NCBI RefSeq assembly: GCF_021728415.1 | Contig: NZ_JAKKDV010000006.1 | Location: 62,001 to 126,000 of the forward strand | Length of the DNA: 64,000 nt | Direction of reading: 5' to 3' | Source: Flaviramulus multivorans | Lineage (GTDB): Bacteria > Bacteroidota > Bacteroidia > Flavobacteriales > Flavobacteriaceae | In this document: one piece after another, positions 18,924-28,256 of the stretch | Position numbering within the stretch: position 1 is the stretch's first letter | Layout of the letters: each line of letters opens with the position of its first letter | Notes under the pieces: generated by a model | Database searches by the model: none | Told to the model about the DNA's origin: nothing | What the model saw: the letters and a program-made list of their open reading frames with translations, nothing else | Made by a program: the position numbers and the translations under genes

Positions 18924-21900
18924 TTATCTAATGAGTTTTAAAACAACTGGTCCTATTAAGCCAGAATCTTCCAAGTCAGTTTCATGCTTTTTAGGTGGAT
19001 TGGTAGTCCAAGTTTTCTTTTCATCTTTAGATCTGGTATTATCGAAAATTAATTGATTTCGCCATGTATTGGTAACCTTAACTTCAATGATATTCTCTCC
19101 TTTTTTAATCGTGTCAGAAATATCAAATTCAAAAGGAGGCGCCCATTTTACCCCTATTTTTTTTCCGTTGCACCAAAGCTCTGCTATATTAGCTACTTGT
19201 CCTAAATCTAAAATACTATGCTTACCTGTTTCTTCAATATTGATTACTTTGGAATAGGTAATTGTTCCAGAATAATGCCTAACAGCTTCATTATCTAAAT
19301 CAGTTAATGACTTTAGCTCATCAATTATTATGGAATTAGGTGTATCCCAACCTTCATCAAACTGCAACTTCCAATCACTTTGTAGTGACTTTTCTTCGAT
19401 GGCTATTGCTTTTTTAATTTCATTTTTATTTTGATGAAAAATAAATTCTCCAGACTTTGAAGCAATAAAATCGTCACCTTTCCATGATAATTCCGGCAAA
19501 TTATCTGTTTCATGAATTCTAAACCATCCTGTTTCTGCACTTAAAATCACCTCATCATTATAGGTGATTTTTGAAGCTAATGGCGTTTTGTTTTCTTTTG
19601 AAAATACTACAATTTGGCTTCCACTTGGTGCGAAAGAAAGTGCAACATTTATTCTATTATTTGATGCGTTCCAAACTTTTGCTTCTTGTTGTTCGCCATT
19701 AAAAGCATTCCATATTTGAGGACACACATCTTTCAATCTAAAACTTAAAGTAGCATCCACTAGTTTATCCATATTTGAAGCCACAAAATAAATATGTGCA
19801 TCCGCTGTTTCGCGGTGAATCCATTTTATATTTAAGTCATCTGGAACTATTACATCTTGTTCAATTTTCTCTTCCTGTAAAACTTCGTCTAATGTTCTAC
19901 CCCAATATACCTTGCCTTTACCAACTTGCTTTACGCCTTCGTTTGTGTTTCCCCATAACTCATCTCCAATTTGTAATAATTCTTTTAAATCCTTTTCATT
20001 ATCCATTAAACTGGGTGAATCTTGAGGTTTTTCACCAAGAATTACAGCACCTGCCAATACTAATTCCTTAAGCTTTTTAGCTGTAGACAGCAACATTTCT
20101 TTTGAATCTCTTAATGTAATGATGCGATAATCTCCTGCATTTTTAACATGAATTTTACCGTTTTCAACACTTAATCTATCATGTAGTATTTCAGCATTTA
20201 AATAATCAAAACGGTAGCCTTCTGGGAAATAATCTAAATCGAATGGTGGGCGGTCAAAGTGATCGCCATAATATCGCAACACATCAGCTACGTATTCACC
20301 TTGTTGTAAAACATATTGGTTTCTTGCTAAATAATTCGTCCAATCTTTCATGTAAGGCCACCATGTTTGTTGTCGAACTAGCGGGAACCCAATATTTCCT
20401 CCAAAACTAGACCCAGGAGACACATTGGTTTGCGGTGTATGCGAAAAGGTATGGAATACTAAATGATTTATGCCTTTGGTAAAATTATAATCGATTAAAT
20501 ATTTTACAGAAAATGGATGTTCGTTCCATTTCAAACCTACTTGAGTACAAGCTTCAGCTGCCAAAACTGGTTTATTATATAAATGTACAGCAGATGCCGC
20601 ATTGAAAACAGGTTTAGCATATTCATTTTGAACAGATGGTGCTTTGGGATACCAAAACTCAGTCATTGGAATATCGCTAACGCCGTAATACCTCAGAGGG
20701 TCTATGGGTAATACTTCGCCTCCAGCACCTTCGGTATAAACATCTGCTCCCATATCATGGGCAACGGTAGCAAAATGTTTAAAAAAGTTATCGATAAACA
20801 CCTCATCCATTGTATGTCTTAAATCCCTCAAGAATTTTGTAGTTATTTTAGGACTTTCCACAATATAGCCCATAGTAGCCGGCAAATAAGTTTTCATGCT
20901 ATACCCCCGCCGTTGCTCAAATTCCTCGAACATATCTTCAGAATTCATAGTCCATGTAGGCACATGACTCTCCCAGCTATCTATTAATAATCCATGCAGT
21001 TTACCATCACCTATCGGGCCTCCGTCTTTTATTAAATTGCCAATCATCCCATTACGCAAATGGTTCTCGATAGTAACTTTATCTAACTTACTTGATTCCC
21101 AACCTGTAGCTTCTGGAACTGCAGGTTTATTTGTTAAGCGCATATTAATATGGCCAAAACGTACTATTGTCCATTTTCCTTCTGGAATTTCCCAGGTCAA
21201 CCTACCATCACTGGACATTTTATCAGTGAGATTAATAATCGATTCTGACTTGATAATCGTATTTTCAGAATAGTTGTATTCCACCTCTTTTTCAAGACGT
21301 CTCAATACTTTTGCCGCTTTAGCTTCATGATTATGAAATTTAGGATTGGGGCTTAAGCGAATAAATTCCGGAGCAATAGTATGTTCACCAATAAAAGTAA
21401 ATACAAACGAATTTGATGTTGTTTCTGGAATGGCTAAAGTGAGGTGCTTTCGTCTATCATTCCAATTAGCGTCTGGTAAGTTTACGGTTATTATTTCCGT
21501 TAATTTATTGTCAATACGTGCTTCCACCTTAATTTTTACATCAATTACTGGATATTCCGTCCCCATAATGATATGTCTCAATTGTGGAAATTTGATGGTA
21601 CGTAAAGTCACAGGGGCATCAAAGGTTGCTTTAACCCATGTATCTTTGTCATTTACTTTTGAAATGCCTTGATTTCTGTATTGTTCCAACGATTTATCTA
21701 AACGTGTCGTTGTACGAGTAACAATAATTTTAGAATTCGGATTGAAGATATCTTTCCATGGAACTAAAGGATTATTTGTTTCAATTTTAGATGGATTCAA
21801 AGGATGTAAATCATCTCCTTCAGGTGTTGGAAAAGCCAAAAGCTGAATATCTTTATAATTATAATCTGGTGTATGGTATAAAGAATCTATCTGTAGGATA

Positions 21901-22376
21901 TCTTCAAAGGTATTTCCACCCTGTACTCGATAAACAGTTTCTACAACTTCGCGTTGTGCTTCTTCAACCGGCACCCAAGGCCCTCCAGTCATTGACCAAC
22001 CAGGACAATTTTGCATGGTGAATTTTAAGCCTAAACGTTTGCATTCATCTGCTGCATGACGAATCATGTCTTCCCATTCAGGAGATAAAATTTTTATTGG
22101 TTTTACATTAGGGAATGGTCTTCCGTCTTTATTAAATAAGTGGATACCTTGCAGACCTGCTTCTTTTATAGCTTCAAGATCTAAAGTTAAACCCTCCTTG
22201 GAAATATTATTTCCATTAAGATGAAACCATGTTTCTGGGCGAAAGTTACAAGCAGGGTTTTTAAAATTTTGCCTTAATTCTTCAAAAGTCATTAAAGGTG
22301 AAATATTTGTGGTTTCTACTTGCGATTTACAAACCAAACATAAAAATGACAACAATAGAAAATAAATATATTTCAT
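18924..22376 (-). CDS. GH106 alpha-L-rhamnosidase-like protein
   Basis: A large (1150-residue) GH106-type enzyme, expected to release alpha-L-rhamnose. A signal peptide is cleaved near CKSQ. The family opening is clear: FKNPACNFRPETWFHLNGNNISKEGLTLDLEAIKEAGLQGIHLFN (written here in part as its key blocks FRPETWFHLNGN, ISKEGLTLDLEAIKEAG, GIHLFN). LKFTMQNCPGWSMTGGPWV near 117-134 and YTEGAGGEVLPIDPLRYYG near 560 are typical conserved blocks. A C-terminal galactose-binding-like beta-sandwich (LDLGQVANIAELWCNGKKIGVKW) ends the protein. Length matches GH106. It forms its own unit between operators at 22425 and 18829. It may act on different rhamnosyl linkages or chain lengths from the two GH78 modules. 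Confidence 0.9.
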   Translation of the reverse strand: MKYIYFLLLSFLCLVCKSQVETTNISPLMTFEELRQNFKNPACNFRPETWFHLNGNNISKEGLTLDLEAIKEAGLQGIHLFNKDGRPFPNVKPIKILSPEWEDMIRHAADECKRLGLKFTMQNCPGWSMTGGPWVPVEEAQREVVETVYRVQGGNTFEDILQIDSLYHTPDYNYKDIQLLAFPTPEGDDLHPLNPSKIETNNPLVPWKDIFNPNSKIIVTRTTTRLDKSLEQYRNQGISKVNDKDTWVKATFDAPVTLRTIKFPQLRHIIMGTEYPVIDVKIKVEARIDNKLTEIITVNLPDANWNDRRKHLTLAIPETTSNSFVFTFIGEHTIAPEFIRLSPNPKFHNHEAKAAKVLRRLEKEVEYNYSENTIIKSESIINLTDKMSSDGRLTWEIPEGKWTIVRFGHINMRLTNKPAVPEATGWESSKLDKVTIENHLRNGMIGNLIKDGGPIGDGKLHGLLIDSWESHVPTWTMNSEDMFEEFEQRRGYSMKTYLPATMGYIVESPKITTKFLRDLRHTMDEVFIDNFFKHFATVAHDMGADVYTEGAGGEVLPIDPLRYYGVSDIPMTEFWYPKAPSVQNEYAKPVFNAASAVHLYNKPVLAAEACTQVGLKWNEHPFSVKYLIDYNFTKGINHLVFHTFSHTPQTNVSPGSSFGGNIGFPLVRQQTWWPYMKDWTNYLARNQYVLQQGEYVADVLRYYGDHFDRPPFDLDYFPEGYRFDYLNAEILHDRLSVENGKIHVKNAGDYRIITLRDSKEMLLSTAKKLKELVLAGAVILGEKPQDSPSLMDNEKDLKELLQIGDELWGNTNEGVKQVGKGKVYWGRTLDEVLQEEKIEQDVIVPDDLNIKWIHRETADAHIYFVASNMDKLVDATLSFRLKDVCPQIWNAFNGEQQEAKVWNASNNRINVALSFAPSGSQIVVFSKENKTPLASKITYNDEVILSAETGWFRIHETDNLPELSWKGDDFIASKSGEFIFHQNKNEIKKAIAIEEKSLQSDWKLQFDEGWDTPNSIIIDELKSLTDLDNEAVRHYSGTITYSKVINIEETGKHSILDLGQVANIAELWCNGKKIGVKWAPPFEFDISDTIKKGENIIEVKVTNTWRNQLIFDNTRSKDEKKTWTTNPPKKHETDLEDSGLIGPVVLKLIR

Positions 22377-22424
22377 AAAAACAACTTTTTATTTTATAAA
22401 TAAAGAGATAATATTTCATTAATG

Positions 22425-22441
22425 TAACCTGTAGTATCATG
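22425..22441 (-). promoter_or_regulatory. Operator for the GH106 gene
   Basis: The minus strand reads CATGATACTACAGGTTA, 48 bases before the ATG at 22376. At 20 bases downstream is TTTATTTA, two mismatches from TAnnTTTG, so the -7 box is uncertain. This is among the most divergent copies. Confidence 0.5.
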
Positions 22442-22509
22442 CACGAAAAAACAGCCAATAATCGTGCTAGATTTTTATATAGAATTAATTACCCATAGCA
22501 ACTACTTGC

Positions 22510-23589
22510 TCAAAAAATCGAAAACCTGAAAATGGTTTTTGTTCTATAAGTTTCGCCTGGACTCAAAATAATTGAAGAGAATAATTTCTGATTTGGTGCA
22601 TCAGGAAAATGTTGAGTTTCCATAGCAAATGCTTCGCGATATTTAAGTGTTTTTTCCGATTTTCCGATATCGGATCCATCAAAAAAATTACCTCCGTAAA
22701 ACTGAATTCCTGGTTCTTCGGTAAATACTTCCATTTGACGTCCACTCTGAGGGTCTATAACTGTTGCTGCTGGAGTAATTTTATTATTTTTTTTATTCAG
22801 AACAAAATTATGATCATAACCTAAACCATTTTTAAGCTGTTGATTATTTTGTTGTTGGTTTAAGTCATGACCAATTTTTTTCGGTTTTCTAAAATCAAAA
22901 GGAGTGTTTTCAACATTCAGGTTATCACCTAAAGGGATTAATGTCTCATCTATCGCTGTAAACTTGTCGGCATTAATTGTTAAAATATGATTGTTTATTG
23001 TACCACTTCCCTCACCACCAAGGTTAAAATAAGCGTGATTTGTAAGATTTACAGGCGTTTTTTTATCCGTGCTAGCTTTATAAGTTATTATCACTTCATT
23101 TCTATCGGTTAATTCATATTGTACCAATACGTTTAAATTCCCGGGATACCCCATTTCTCCATCTTTCGACATATAAGTTAGAACAATTGAAAAATCACTT
23201 ATTGATTTCACGTTCCAAACTTGGTTATGAAATCCTTTAGGACCTCCATGGAGATGGTTTATACCATTATTTATAGGTAATTCATATGTATTCCTTTCTA
23301 AACTAAACTGTCCCTTTGCAATCCGATTCGCAACACGTCCGATTATTGCCCCATGATAAGGTTCATTGGCTTCAATATATTCCTTAATACTTTTAAAGCC
23401 TAGTACAATGTCTGCTATTTTCCCATTTTTATCGGGTGTACATAAACTAACAATACGTCCGCCATAATTGGTCACAGCCATTGTGATATTAGCATTTTTT
23501 AGAAAATAAATGCCAACTGTTTTACCATCTATGATGGATTGAAAATTCTCGGGTTTCAAACTACAACAGTTTCGTTTTTGACATAGCAT
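22510..23589 (-). CDS. galM: Aldose 1-epimerase (mutarotase)
   Basis: A 359-residue aldose 1-epimerase that interconverts alpha and beta anomers of free sugars, here perhaps rhamnose or xylose released by the PUL. Family landmarks are visible: GAIIGRVANRIAKGQF, NGINHLHGGPKGFHNQVW (substrate His), NLTNHAYFNLGGEGSG (catalytic His) and AFAMETQHFPDAPNQ (catalytic Glu). No signal peptide can be seen, which suggests cytoplasmic action, unlike most neighbours. It has its own operator but the leader is long, about 240 bases. An upstream alternative start is not evident. Function is confident at family level; the sugar is inferred. Confidence 0.92.
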   Translation of the reverse strand: MLCQKRNCCSLKPENFQSIIDGKTVGIYFLKNANITMAVTNYGGRIVSLCTPDKNGKIADIVLGFKSIKEYIEANEPYHGAIIGRVANRIAKGQFSLERNTYELPINNGINHLHGGPKGFHNQVWNVKSISDFSIVLTYMSKDGEMGYPGNLNVLVQYELTDRNEVIITYKASTDKKTPVNLTNHAYFNLGGEGSGTINNHILTINADKFTAIDETLIPLGDNLNVENTPFDFRKPKKIGHDLNQQQNNQQLKNGLGYDHNFVLNKKNNKITPAATVIDPQSGRQMEVFTEEPGIQFYGGNFFDGSDIGKSEKTLKYREAFAMETQHFPDAPNQKLFSSIILSPGETYRTKTIFRFSIF

Positions 23590-23827
23590 ACTAGATTATA
23601 AAAGATTAATTAAAATAATTTTGGCTAGGTAAACTTTTCGTCTTTCATCATATATACAAAATCATTTTTTTACTCAAACTTACTACAGTTATGACATCTA
23701 AAGTTTCCAACTTTTTTTTGTTGGCAATTTAAAAATTGCTACTAAAAATGTAAAAAATACTTAAAAATTTACTCTTCATTTAATGAACCTTTTAAACAAT
23801 AAAATAACAGTTTTTTAAGTTTAAGAG

Positions 23828-23844
23828 TATCCTGCACAATCATG
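23828..23844 (-). promoter_or_regulatory. Operator for the aldose epimerase gene
   Basis: The minus strand reads CATGATTGTGCAGGATA. It lies about 240 bases before the ATG at 23589, much further than the other copies. No exact -7 box is at 20 bases, although TATTTTAT starts at 21. Confidence 0.55.
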
Positions 23845-23947
23845 TAAAATAAAGCATATAGGAATCCTAACATCAATTCTGCAAGATTTAAATTTGTTTG
23901 AGAAAACTAAAAAATAAGGCTCCTTTAAGTTAAAAATTATTTTCAAT

Positions 23948-23992
23948 CAGGATACCACAGGATAACCAGATTCTGCTATCTTATTATCTTTG
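23948..23992 (+). promoter_or_regulatory. Promoter: operator plus consensus -7 box for the lipoprotein PL28 gene
   Basis: The plus strand reads CAGGATACCACAGGATA at 23948-23964. TATCTTTG, a perfect TAnnTTTG, lies at 23985-23992 after 20 bases. The ATG at 24012 is 19 bases further. This is the only copy on the plus strand and it precedes the only plus-strand gene, strong evidence that orientation matters. Confidence 0.75.
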
Positions 23993-24011
23993 AATTAAAT
24001 TGTTAAATATT

Positions 24012-24959
24012 ATGAAAAAATCAAAATTCATTTACAAACTAGTATCAATTACTTCATTAATTGCCTTTGTAGCCTTATTTTCTTGTACAAAAGATGGGCT
24101 CGGGTTCTCTGAAGACATTATCGTATATGAATACGTCCCAGATCCTGATCCAGAACCAGACCCAGACCCTGTAGCTATAGCAGAGGATGAAGATACGGGT
24201 TCAGACCTAAGCTGTTCTTCTGAATTCCAAAACAACAGTACTAGAAATGTAGATGTGCCAAACCCTGCTAATGTAGGTGAAGTTGATGATAGAAGTTGCT
24301 ACTCCGATTACTCAGAAAGTATTATTGATGGTACTACTTGGGGAATATATAATATTACTGATGGGTCCAACCACTGGGATGCACCAAACACCTTACAACC
24401 CAGAATAGAAAGATCGTTAAGCAGATCTGGAAGCACAGTAGTAGGAAGTTATGCAAAATTTTCAGCAACATTTAGAATTTTAGAAGTAGGTGACACAGAC
24501 GGAACAAATCAAGATGGAACATACATAGCTCAAGCCAAAGGAAAACACACAGGAGGTGGTGGTTCTCCAGATCCTGCTATTTGCCTATATTTAGCTAAGC
24601 CTGTTTATGGCACAGGTGTTAATGCAGACAAACAAATAGCATTCGATATTTATGCTGAGCGTATTTTAACTCGTGGTGGAGAAGGAAGTGATGGTAGAGA
24701 AATAGTTTTCCTAAAGCAAGTTGATAAAAATGAGAAAGTTGACTTTGTTCTAGAGGTAGGTTTTGCTGAAGATCCAAATGATGCAACAAAAAAAATACAT
24801 TATTGTAATGCCGTAATTGGTGGTGAAGCCTTTAATTGGAATATCCCTGAGCCGGATAGAGGAACAGAATCTGGTATTAGATATGGTGCATACCGAGTAA
24901 AAGGAGGTAGAGCACAAACTAGATGGGCGAATACTATTTATGAAAAAGTGGAAAATTAA
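24012..24959 (+). CDS. PL28 ulvan lyase, surface lipoprotein form
   Basis: A second PL28 ulvan lyase and the only gene on the plus strand. I start it at the ATG at 24012, not the upstream TTG at 24000, because [12 protein letters not shown] then begins a lipoprotein signal ending at LFSC (Cys25). A Pro/Asp/Glu-rich linker ([11 protein letters not shown]) separates the anchor from one PL28 domain (about 70-315). It shares long blocks with the gene at 17211: [62 protein letters not shown]. It lacks the trefoil and T9SS domains. It probably trims ulvan at the cell surface while its paralogue is secreted. A terminator follows at 25084. Confidence 0.94.
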   Translation: MKKSKFIYKLVSITSLIAFVALFSCTKDGLGFSEDIIVYEYVPDPDPEPDPDPVAIAEDEDTGSDLSCSSEFQNNSTRNVDVPNPANVGEVDDRSCYSDYSESIIDGTTWGIYNITDGSNHWDAPNTLQPRIERSLSRSGSTVVGSYAKFSATFRILEVGDTDGTNQDGTYIAQAKGKHTGGGGSPDPAICLYLAKPVYGTGVNADKQIAFDIYAERILTRGGEGSDGREIVFLKQVDKNEKVDFVLEVGFAEDPNDATKKIHYCNAVIGGEAFNWNIPEPDRGTESGIRYGAYRVKGGRAQTRWANTIYEKVEN

Positions 24960-25308
24960 TCAAAATACTTTTAGAACAACTATCCTCAAGGTAGAATTTT
25001 AATGCTATTTTGTGACTTCATTTTGGAAAAAATTAAAATTCTTTATTTAGATTCACACATTTGGTAGAATAACAATATTAATGAAATCCCTGGTGCATAA
25101 GCATCGGGGATTTTTTTTTGATTAAATTTTGCCTTTATTTAAGCAGAAATCTTCATCTGAAGTAGAACTTATATAATCTAACCCATTTAAGCGGTGAGTT
25201 AAAATCTTGAATGAATAGTTTTATTTTTAATGAAATAAGATTTGAATAAAAATTATAAGTAATTAGTTAGTGTTTATAGTTTTTTAAATGCATATAACTC
25301 ATAGTTTA
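24960..25308. other. Convergent intergenic region
   Basis: This 349-base stretch lies between the stops of the plus-strand PL28 gene and the minus-strand sulfatase. Apart from the terminator at 25084-25119 I see no gene, operator or repeat in it. Confidence 0.6.
25084..25119 (+). terminator. Intrinsic terminator for the lipoprotein PL28 gene
   Basis: AAATCCCTGGTGC pairs with GCATCGGGGATTT (13 pairs, two G-T wobbles) around an ATAA loop, followed by a run of T on the plus strand. It lies about 125 bases after the stop codon. Confidence 0.8.
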
Positions 25309-27051
25309 TCAATCAAACTCGACTGTTTTACTTGGTATAAACCCTATACGATGTGCTTGAACTTGTATTTTTTCACCTTCTGAAAGTTCTATTGGATTTT
25401 GATAAACCATCCAAGACTTTGGTGTTTTACCTTTTTTAATAATTTTATAGCCAATGGAGGCGCCTTCAGTATCACAATTTATAGTAACTTTTCGATTTTT
25501 AGTAGTAATGGTTGGAGCAGATGTTTTTGGCTGAGTATCACTACCGTTCCACAATCTTTTAATAAGATCACCTTCTGGCAAGTCAGGATTATCCCCTATG
25601 GCTTCAAGCCATTTATCCATTTCGGCACTCATCTCTTTGAGCTTATCTTGATATTCAGGATTATTTGCAAGATTATTCAATTCAAAAGGATCAACCGAGC
25701 AATCAAACAATTCTTCTTTAGGCTTCCTTTCCCTGAACCATTGCATTTGATGTTCGTTAAGTTGCCCTTCGTTTTTCAATCTCAACAATTCCTGCATGGT
25801 TGGAATGCGCTCTCTATATTCAATAGGTAGATAATACCCTTGATCCGGTCTGTAATTTCTAATGTATTTATATTGTTTATCTCTTACCGCTCTTATCACG
25901 TCTGTTTCTGCATCAAATCGATCAGCCGCTGCATGAATATAATCACGTTCCTTGGTTTTAAATGGCCCTAAAAAAGCTTGCCCTTGCATGTATGGTTTTG
26001 GCTCTTCGTTTATAAATGACAATAAGGTTGGTGCAAAATCCACAAAACTTATTAGTTGATTATCCTTTGTGCCTGCTTGGATTTTATTAGGAAATCGAAT
26101 AATCATTGGTGTATTTAGGCCCGAATCATAAATTAGTCTTTTTTCTCTTGGTAGTGGCCCGCCATGGTCTCCGTAGAAAAAGATTATTGTATTTTCCAAC
26201 AAGCCATCATCTTCAAGTTGCTTTAACACGGCACCCACTTGCTTATCCATTTCGGCGATATTGTTGTATAATTTCCACATATCGCGACGTGTTTTTTCTG
26301 TGTCTGGCAAATATGGTGGAATGTTAAATTTTGTATCTTTTGGAAGGTGAATTGGTGTATCCTCTTCAGTCATGCGATTATTAGCATGATGCTCGCCAAA
26401 GTTTTTCCATTTGTATTTTTTATCTCCTGCATGATAAAGTCTGGTTTCAATTTCTCTGAACCCATAAGGCTCAAACAATCCAGATTCGTGGGTTTCGGTA
26501 AAATTAATTACTGAAAAGAAAGGTTGATTCTTATCTCTATTTCTCCAATGTGCATACGGACTATTCTCGTCCCAAGCGGTAACAGGCTCTTTAAATTGGT
26601 AATCGGTTTTGTAATTATTAGTACAATAATAACCTGCGCGACGCATCCATTCGCTTATCATCTTAACTTCGGAAGGCGGAACAGCTTCATAGGGTGGAAG
26701 TCCTCTTTCTTTTGTATATGAATTAACACGCATATGATTGGCGCCAATACTTGAAGGGTACATGCCCGTGGCAATTGCTGCCCTACTTGGAGCACAAACC
26801 CCTGAAGTTGAGTATAGGTTTGGATAAACTATGCCTTCATTTGCTAATCTACTTAAATTAGGAGTGGCAACGGTAGTATCTCCAAAAGGTGGAATATATG
26901 GCCCCATATCTTCGGTTACCAACCACAATATATTTGGACGGTCGAGTAACTCTAAGATAGCCTCTTTTGAGGTTTTTACTTTGGATTTATCTTTTGATTG
27001 ACATCCTATAAAACCGATGCATACAATGAGTAAAAATTGGAGAAACTTCAT
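25309..27051 (-). CDS. Family S1 sulfatase (S1_8-like) with C-terminal CHB_HEX-like domain
   Basis: A 580-residue sulfatase, membrane anchored through a lipobox at IGC (Cys17). The FGly motif CAPSR begins at Cys86. RPNILWLVTEDMGPY carries the metal ligands and FFYGDHGGPLPREKR is the later active-site block, as in heparan-N-sulfatase-like S1_8 members. From about 510, ATTITTKN-type beta strands with DTEGASIGYKI resemble the chitobiase C-terminal domain often fused to such sulfatases. It is the last gene of the run that also encodes GH105, GH3 and GH43. It probably removes rhamnose-3-sulfate so that exo-enzymes can proceed. The subfamily is assigned by resemblance only. Confidence 0.92.
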   Translation of the reverse strand: MKFLQFLLIVCIGFIGCQSKDKSKVKTSKEAILELLDRPNILWLVTEDMGPYIPPFGDTTVATPNLSRLANEGIVYPNLYSTSGVCAPSRAAIATGMYPSSIGANHMRVNSYTKERGLPPYEAVPPSEVKMISEWMRRAGYYCTNNYKTDYQFKEPVTAWDENSPYAHWRNRDKNQPFFSVINFTETHESGLFEPYGFREIETRLYHAGDKKYKWKNFGEHHANNRMTEEDTPIHLPKDTKFNIPPYLPDTEKTRRDMWKLYNNIAEMDKQVGAVLKQLEDDGLLENTIIFFYGDHGGPLPREKRLIYDSGLNTPMIIRFPNKIQAGTKDNQLISFVDFAPTLLSFINEEPKPYMQGQAFLGPFKTKERDYIHAAADRFDAETDVIRAVRDKQYKYIRNYRPDQGYYLPIEYRERIPTMQELLRLKNEGQLNEHQMQWFRERKPKEELFDCSVDPFELNNLANNPEYQDKLKEMSAEMDKWLEAIGDNPDLPEGDLIKRLWNGSDTQPKTSAPTITTKNRKVTINCDTEGASIGYKIIKKGKTPKSWMVYQNPIELSEGEKIQVQAHRIGFIPSKTVEFD

Positions 27052-27072
27052 GTTATTATTTTTTAAATTAAA

Positions 27073-27101
27073 AAAGGATAATAATTAAATTAATATCCTT
27101 T
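27073..27101 (-). terminator. Possible intercistronic hairpin
   Basis: AAAGGATA and TATCCTTT pair around an A/T-rich loop just after the GH105 stop codon, with T-rich sequence alongside. It may be a weak terminator or a processing/stability element between GH105 and the sulfatase, since no operator follows. Confidence 0.4.
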
Positions 27102-27122
27102 CTTTCTGCGTTGTTTTTAGAT

Positions 27123-28250
27123 CTATTTTAATTTTAAAATTTCACTACCTGCCATTAAAAAGGCGCCTGCCCCAAAATTCTGCCAACTATCATATGATGC
27201 AGGTTCTGGGAAAGCCCCAATGTTTTGAACCCAACCTACACGACCATCGTCATGTTGACACGCTGCTATAGCATTCCACGCTTTAATGACTGCTGAAGTA
27301 TGTTTTTTATCTACCAGACCATTATTGATACCCCATGCCAATGCAAAAGTATGGAACCCACTACCACTTACCTCTCCATGGTCATAAGATTCTGGAGATA
27401 GTAAACTTGTTCTCCAAAGTCCATCTTCTGGCTGAATCTCTAACATTTTCGCTGCCATTTCTTTGTATAGTTTTTCATAAAACGGACGGTGCTTATAATC
27501 TTCAGGCATATCATCCAATATTAAAGCTAAACCAGCTATAACCCAACCATTTCCTCTAGACCAAAACACTTTTTTTCCATTTGGCTCTTTATTATCATTA
27601 TCAGATCCAGTCCAAACAAAACGCATATCTCTTGCAAACAATCGTTCTTCTTCATCATATAATTGGTTATAGGTTTCCATATAAAACTTATGCATGTCGT
27701 CTAAATACTTAGGCTGATTGGTGTGTTTTGCATATAAGTTAAGTACAGGAGGCGCCATAAATAAGGCATCACACCACCACCATAAAATGGTTCTACCGTA
27801 TTCCGATTTATCGGTTCCGGCTTTCCAGTTATCATCTTCATACAAGTGTGCATCTAAAAACTTTTTTGTAGGCTCCAAGTCCACAAAATTCTTTCTCCCT
27901 TCATTCATATCAATATATAAGTAACTATATGAAATGGCTACATCATCAGCGTGATGTATTCTATCAAAAGTCTGCCAATCATTCCAATACGCTTGATTTT
28001 TTAAGGCTGCCATATACATCATATCCTTAGTAGTTTTATGTGCCCTAGCAACACCAGTATAGTATGCACCGTTAGTCCAATCGGTTGGTGCTAATGCTAT
28101 AATAGGGTGTGCTTCTTGCCACTCTAAAGCTTTTATCATTGAGGATTTCACTTTGGATTTATCTATGCTTTGAGATTCAGCTACTTTTTGAGCTGTTGAA
28201 CAATTGAATAATAATACAACCGCTACAAGTGTTAAAATAGTCTTATTCAT
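27123..28250 (-). CDS. GH105 unsaturated uronyl hydrolase
   Basis: A 375-residue GH105 enzyme that removes the 4,5-unsaturated uronic acid left at the non-reducing end by ulvan lyases. The released sugar feeds the KduI/KduD branch encoded at 60701-62341. The N-terminus is a lipoprotein-type signal (LFNC, Cys17). The catalytic Asp is expected at 161 in [30 protein letters not shown] (about 95-111), [15 protein letters not shown] and [14 protein letters not shown] are conserved GH105/GH88 blocks of the alpha/alpha barrel. The gene lies 6 bases after the GH3 gene, in one operon. GH88 is the alternative, but the [10 protein letters not shown] block suits GH105. Confidence 0.93.
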   Translation of the reverse strand: MNKTILTLVAVVLLFNCSTAQKVAESQSIDKSKVKSSMIKALEWQEAHPIIALAPTDWTNGAYYTGVARAHKTTKDMMYMAALKNQAYWNDWQTFDRIHHADDVAISYSYLYIDMNEGRKNFVDLEPTKKFLDAHLYEDDNWKAGTDKSEYGRTILWWWCDALFMAPPVLNLYAKHTNQPKYLDDMHKFYMETYNQLYDEEERLFARDMRFVWTGSDNDNKEPNGKKVFWSRGNGWVIAGLALILDDMPEDYKHRPFYEKLYKEMAAKMLEIQPEDGLWRTSLLSPESYDHGEVSGSGFHTFALAWGINNGLVDKKHTSAVIKAWNAIAACQHDDGRVGWVQNIGAFPEPASYDSWQNFGAGAFLMAGSEILKLK

Positions 28251-28256
28251 GATGTC

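Larger units (their letters stand above)
23590..24011. other. Divergent intergenic promoter region
   Basis: This non-coding stretch separates the aldose epimerase gene (minus strand) from the lipoprotein PL28 gene (plus strand). It holds two copies of the regulon operator in opposite orientations, at 23828-23844 and 23948-23964, each pointing at its own gene. The 240 bases before the epimerase ATG show A/T-rich tracts but no ORF or RNA that I recognise. Confidence 0.7.

Noticed and set aside
21346-21672. A plus-strand ORF of 108 codons within the GH106 gene
   Set aside because: It is antisense to a well-conserved GH106 region and has no promoter or recognisable domain.
24144-24175. Short in-frame repeat coding Asp-Pro/Glu-Pro in the lipoprotein PL28
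   Set aside because: It is a flexible linker after a lipoprotein anchor, a common arrangement, and not a mobile or CRISPR repeat.
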